DNA from: Acidimicrobiia bacterium
Lineage (GTDB): Bacteria; Actinomycetota; Acidimicrobiia; Spongiisociales; UBA5794
Length of the DNA: 38,947 nucleotides
Assembly: GCA_029287195.1 (NCBI GenBank)
Contig: JARFRN010000068.1
Span: 1-38,947 of the forward strand
Reading direction: 5' to 3'
Shown here: positions 35,463 to 38,947 of the stretch, in pieces
How positions within the stretch are numbered: position 1 is the first letter of the stretch
How the letters are laid out: every line of letters begins with the position of its first letter
Translations under genes and position numbers: made by a program
The notes under the pieces: generated by a model
Seen by the model: only the letters and a program-made list of their open reading frames with translations
Database searches by the model: none
Told to the model about the DNA's origin: nothing

Positions 35463-36656
35463 TCACAGGCACAGATCGGCAACCAGCGGATAAGGGTTGA
35501 CCGCAGCTCCGCCGCCGGGGGCCCACTCGAAGTGCAGATGCGGGATCGTGTACTGCGCGTTACCCGTGTTGCCGACGTATCCGAGCAACTCACCAACGGC
35601 CAGGCTTTGACCCACGCTCAGACCAGATGCCCAGCCGTCGAGGTGGGCGTAGTAGAACTCGTCACCGCTGTTGCCCTTGAGAGTCACTGTGATCCCGCCG
35701 AGTCCGCCGTTGCGCATGCGCTTGACCGTGCCGGCTTCGATCGCAACCAGCGGAGTACCGCGGGCGGCGATCATATCGACACCCTTGTGTGTCCGACCTC
35801 CGGATCGCGGATCACCCCAAGTGTCTGTGAAGGCAACGGCGCCATCCACCGGACAGACCATCGACGCTGCTGGGGGCGGCTCTGTGGTCGGCGGAGGCTC
35901 TGTCGTTGACGTAGTCGTGGTCGACTGGTCCGGTGGAATGGAAGTAGTAGTTTCATCCGGCGGGGCCGCGGTCGTCGTCGGGGCAATACTCGTCGTTGTC
36001 GACGTCGCCTCCCGTGCCAGCCGCTCCTCTTCCTCGCGGCGACGACGCTCCTCCTCTTCCCTGATCCGCCTTTCCTCTTCTTGGACCTCGTAGGCGCGAA
36101 CGATGGCGTCATAATCCCGATTCGCCGTCTCGAGGCGACTCAAAATCGATGCAGCAAGTTCTTCCAGGTCTGTCTTGACGGCGGTCTGGTTCGACAGCGC
36201 CTGCTCGACCACGACCTGCTGCGCCTTGTAGCTGTCTTCGAGAGCGAACAACCTGATGACGATGTCGGTCCCTTCACGACTCAGGATGTCCAGGTAGCCG
36301 GCCCTGATGGGAACATCCTCGATATCTGCCGAATCGAAGAGCACAGAACTCGACGAACCCGCATATTTGTAGCGATCAACCGCAACGTCGCGGGCTGCAA
36401 GCCGGGCGGACGCAAGCTCCTGTTCTTTCTCAGCAAGCTCGATTCCGAGCGCGGTGAGCGAACTCTCGAGCTCGATCAGCCGGGCCACTGCGGTGTCGTA
36501 CTCCGCGGTTACCGACTCCAGATCGGCAGAGATTGCACGCCGCTCCGCCTCGGCGGCCGCGACGTCCTCGAGCGATATCTCGGATTGGGCGGAGACGGTC
36601 AAGGCAGGCAGGAGCGCAATCACAAATGCACTTGCCGCGACGACGGTACGTCTCAC
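35463..36656 (-). CDS. M23 family murein peptidase with coiled-coil region and Thr/Pro-rich linker
   Basis: FTDTWGDPRSGGRTHKGVDMIAARGTPLVA, YYAHLDGWASGLSVGQSLAVGELLGYVGNTGNAQYTIPHLHFEW; GTG start overlaps upstream stop (GTGA). Confidence 0.9.
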   Translation of the reverse strand: MRRTVVAASAFVIALLPALTVSAQSEISLEDVAAAEAERRAISADLESVTAEYDTAVARLIELESSLTALGIELAEKEQELASARLAARDVAVDRYKYAGSSSSVLFDSADIEDVPIRAGYLDILSREGTDIVIRLFALEDSYKAQQVVVEQALSNQTAVKTDLEELAASILSRLETANRDYDAIVRAYEVQEEERRIREEEERRRREEEERLAREATSTTTSIAPTTTAAPPDETTTSIPPDQSTTTTSTTEPPPTTEPPPAASMVCPVDGAVAFTDTWGDPRSGGRTHKGVDMIAARGTPLVAIEAGTVKRMRNGGLGGITVTLKGNSGDEFYYAHLDGWASGLSVGQSLAVGELLGYVGNTGNAQYTIPHLHFEWAPGGGAAVNPYPLVADLCL

Positions 36657-37447
36657 ACTCCCGGCCTTTCCTCCAGCCGAACGGTCGTTGCCCCGCCTGC
36701 ATTGCCCGCACCCAAGACTACCCAACCCTCGTCGCGTAACTTGATGAGCTGAGAGCGGACCTGAAACACTGCGGCCATCCGCAGGTTGGGATCGAGACCG
36801 GCATAGACGATATCGACGATCTCATCGATGGTGGTAGCGCCCGAGCGCAGCGCGGTCAGGACTTCCTGCTCGCGTTGGACGCGGTGGGCGATGTACTCGG
36901 CAATCACGTTGCGAGCGTCGGGTAGCTGCGGACCGTGACCCGGATAGAGCCGGGCCGGGGCGAGCGCGGCAACCTTCTCCAGCGAGGCCATGTACGCAGC
37001 GGCATCCTCGATGATCACCGTCGATCCGCCGATGATGTGATCACCGGTGAAAAGGTAGTCGCCGAGACGAAAGCACACGTGATCGGAGGTGTGTCCGGGG
37101 GTGTGAACCGCAACCAGCCGATTTGCTCCGAAGCCGATTGGAAAGCCGTCCTCCAGCCGAGCGGTTGGTTCAAAGCCGTCTCCGGGCGCAAATCCGTAGA
37201 CCGGCACATCCAGTTCAGCGCCGAGACCGTTGGCTGCCGGGGCATGGTCGGGATGGGTATGAGTGACGGCAACACCCACCGGGATCAGACCGGTAAGGGC
37301 CACCCGGATCGCATCGAGATGTACCGGGATGATCGGTCCCGGATCGAGGACGAGCGCCTCGCCCTTCGATTCGATCAAATAGGTGTTCGTTCCCGGCCCG
37401 GTGAAGGGGCCCGGATTGGGCGCCAGTACCAGCTCAATCGCAGTCAT
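36653..37447 (-). CDS. MBL fold hydrolase (LACTB2/glyoxalase II-like)
   Basis: PGTNTYLIESKGEALVLDPGP, VTHTHPDHAPAANGL, VHTPGHTSDHVCFRLGDYLFTGDHI, LYPGHGP. Confidence 0.92.
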   Translation of the reverse strand: MTAIELVLAPNPGPFTGPGTNTYLIESKGEALVLDPGPIIPVHLDAIRVALTGLIPVGVAVTHTHPDHAPAANGLGAELDVPVYGFAPGDGFEPTARLEDGFPIGFGANRLVAVHTPGHTSDHVCFRLGDYLFTGDHIIGGSTVIIEDAAAYMASLEKVAALAPARLYPGHGPQLPDARNVIAEYIAHRVQREQEVLTALRSGATTIDEIVDIVYAGLDPNLRMAAVFQVRSQLIKLRDEGWVVLGAGNAGGATTVRLEERPGV

Positions 37448-38267
37448 CAGAGATCTCTACGATCGGCCGACCCCGTTGCGCGGCAGCCTGTGCCGCCCGC
37501 CGCAGTGCATCCGGATTTGGTGCGACATCCCCCAGTTCGTCGAACCCGGATTCACCCGGCATCACCACCTCGAGGGCGCCGTCGGGGAGAACGCGCATCC
37601 GCGGCTGTACTGCGACCACCCGCTTGTTGCGCCACTCGTCGAGTGCAGCTTCGACAGACGAGAAGCGGGCGAGCTGTTCGAGTATGCGCTGTGTCGGGAA
37701 CGGCACCAGCCATTCAACCGCCCGGGCTTTCTCCAACGCATCTCTCGGGACTACGAAACGGGCAGCGTCGATTTCCCTCTCATCCGGTTCCGGCACGACC
37801 TTCTCTGGGATGGCAGCTATGAAGAATCGAGCGTCGAACCTGACCGGCACCATGGTTGGTGTTATCCAGTTGGCGAAGTACGCCATTCGTCGACCGGTGA
37901 ATTTGAGCCCGCGGCCACGGGCGCGTACAAAGACATCACCCTCGACCCGAGCAACAAACGGGGGATCGCTGAGCCATACACCGGTTTCCTCCACAACCTC
38001 CCTGACCCCGGCGGCCAGCCACGGCCCCAGCTCATGATCCGTAGATCCCTCTATGCAGGCGATTGCCGCGGCAGAGTGATCTCCCGGATCCACCACTCCG
38101 CCCGGGAACACCCAGGACCCGGCCATGAACCGGGCCGATGGAGCTCGGCGCACCATCAAGACCTCGATATCGTTCACTCCTTGATAGAGGACACACATAG
38201 TGGCGGAGGGTCGGGGCTCTCCGCTCACAGCACGGTTACTCGCTTCGACCATCGACGCACTCCCCAC
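37434..38267 (-). CDS. Nudix hydrolase family protein
   Basis: MAGSWVFPGGVVDPGD and LAAGVREVVEETGVWL. Confidence 0.85.
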   Translation of the reverse strand: MGSASMVEASNRAVSGEPRPSATMCVLYQGVNDIEVLMVRRAPSARFMAGSWVFPGGVVDPGDHSAAAIACIEGSTDHELGPWLAAGVREVVEETGVWLSDPPFVARVEGDVFVRARGRGLKFTGRRMAYFANWITPTMVPVRFDARFFIAAIPEKVVPEPDEREIDAARFVVPRDALEKARAVEWLVPFPTQRILEQLARFSSVEAALDEWRNKRVVAVQPRMRVLPDGALEVVMPGESGFDELGDVAPNPDALRRAAQAAAQRGRPIVEISDDCD

Positions 38268-38604
38268 CGGCGAAGCACCTCCCGAATCTGGGGCGAAAGC
38301 AGGGCGAAGCCAACCGCATCGGTCAAGAAGCCCGGAGTGACGAGCAGAGCCCCGGCAACGAGAATCATGGCGCCGTGAACCAGTGGCTTTGCCGGAAACT
38401 GCCCGGCGGCGAACTCGGTCTGGAGACGAGCCAACTCAGCCCGGCCCTGCCGCGACACCAGCGACGCTCCGATGACCGCCGTCAATAGGACGATACCCAG
38501 GGTCGGCCACAGGCCGATCCGGCTCCCGATGACGATGAAGAACGCAATCTCGATTGGTGGAACCAGGATGAACAACAGAAATAGAATCGATGCTGGGCGC
38601 ATGT
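38225..38604 (-). CDS. fxsA: FxsA family membrane protein
   Basis: LLFILVPPIEIAFFIVIGSRIGLWPTLGIVLLTAVIGASLVSRQG, GALLVTPGFLTDAVGF. Confidence 0.9.
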
Positions 38605-38638
38605 TGGCGAGCATACCGGCATGGGTAGGCTCTGCCAC

Positions 38639-38947
38639 ATGGATCTACAGAACCTGCCCAGGGTGGATGCTGTGGCCGCGCAGCTTGTCGACGACGGTCT
38701 CGCCCCGCGGCTGGCGACGGTGCTGGCCCGCGAGTCAATCGATCGGGCACGATCGCTCGTAGTCTCGGGAAGGGCGGCAGACGCCGTGGCGCTGGCACGG
38801 CAGGCCGGGCGGCAGGTTCTGGCAGCAAGACCGACGCGAATCATCAATGCCACGGGTGTTCTCCTGCACACCAATTTGGGGCGAGCTACGTTGCACCCCC
38901 ACGTTGCGGCCGCGGCAACCGACTCAGCCGTCGGATACAGCAACGTG
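38639..38947 (+). CDS. selA: L-seryl-tRNA(Sec) selenium transferase, 5' part (truncated by window end)
   Basis: Translated by hand: MDLQNLPRVDAVAAQLVDDGLAPRLATVLARESIDRARS...TRIINATGVLLHTNLGRATLHPHVAAAATDSAVGYSNV; SelA N-terminus. Absent from the ORF track because it has no stop. Confidence 0.85.
   Translation, partial: MDLQNLPRVDAVAAQLVDDGLAPRLATVLARESIDRARSLVVSGRAADAVALARQAGRQVLAARPTRIINATGVLLHTNLGRATLHPHVAAAATDSAVGYSNV

Noticed and set aside
36000-36110. Repetitive tract (cctcttcctcgcggcgacgacgctcctcctcttcc) as a possible repeat array
   Set aside because: Encodes the E/R-rich coiled-coil segment of the M23 peptidase; not an independent repeat.
1-38947. CRISPR, transposase, integrase, phage genes, rRNA and tRNA
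   Set aside because: None seen on reading; a formal tRNAscan/minced/ISfinder run would be needed to exclude small ones.

Overview
High-GC, actinobacterial-looking chromosomal window (Acidimicrobiia-like character is an impression, not tested). It is densely packed with metabolic genes. I saw no CRISPR array, prophage, transposase, rRNA or tRNA. Content in order: DUF2510/LURP-like protein; beta-helix lipoprotein; tryptophanase-family lyase; acyl-CoA ligase; Zn-ribbon protein; alpha/beta hydrolase; class V aminotransferase; inverted-architecture Ada/MGMT coupled to an ECF sigma factor; DUF885 peptidase; TPR protein; adenine-deaminase-like enzyme; DUF427; DCC (DUF393) protein; serA-DUF1015-PqqB-like MBL operon; SDR; Thr-rich anchored protein; glutamine synthetase II diverging from GSI plus a GlnR-like regulator; duplicated DUF4389; a LeuRS lacking the CP1 editing domain, with an attenuator-like leader and flanking structured repeats; ALDH7; Glu dehydrogenase; RidA; DUF3592; IscA/ErpA; Mrp; M23 peptidase; MBL hydrolase; Nudix; FxsA; and the 5' end of selA. 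Strongest second-look items: (1) CP1-less leuS with a Leu-codon leader peptide and terminator, between two ~72-bp structured direct repeats; (2) five GlnR-type half-sites in exact 11-bp phase between glnII and the GSI-glnR operon; (3) ECF sigma factor overlapping a domain-inverted Ada; (4) serA-DUF1015(DGHHR)-MBL overlapping operon. Everything was read by eye; no searches, folding or alignments were run.
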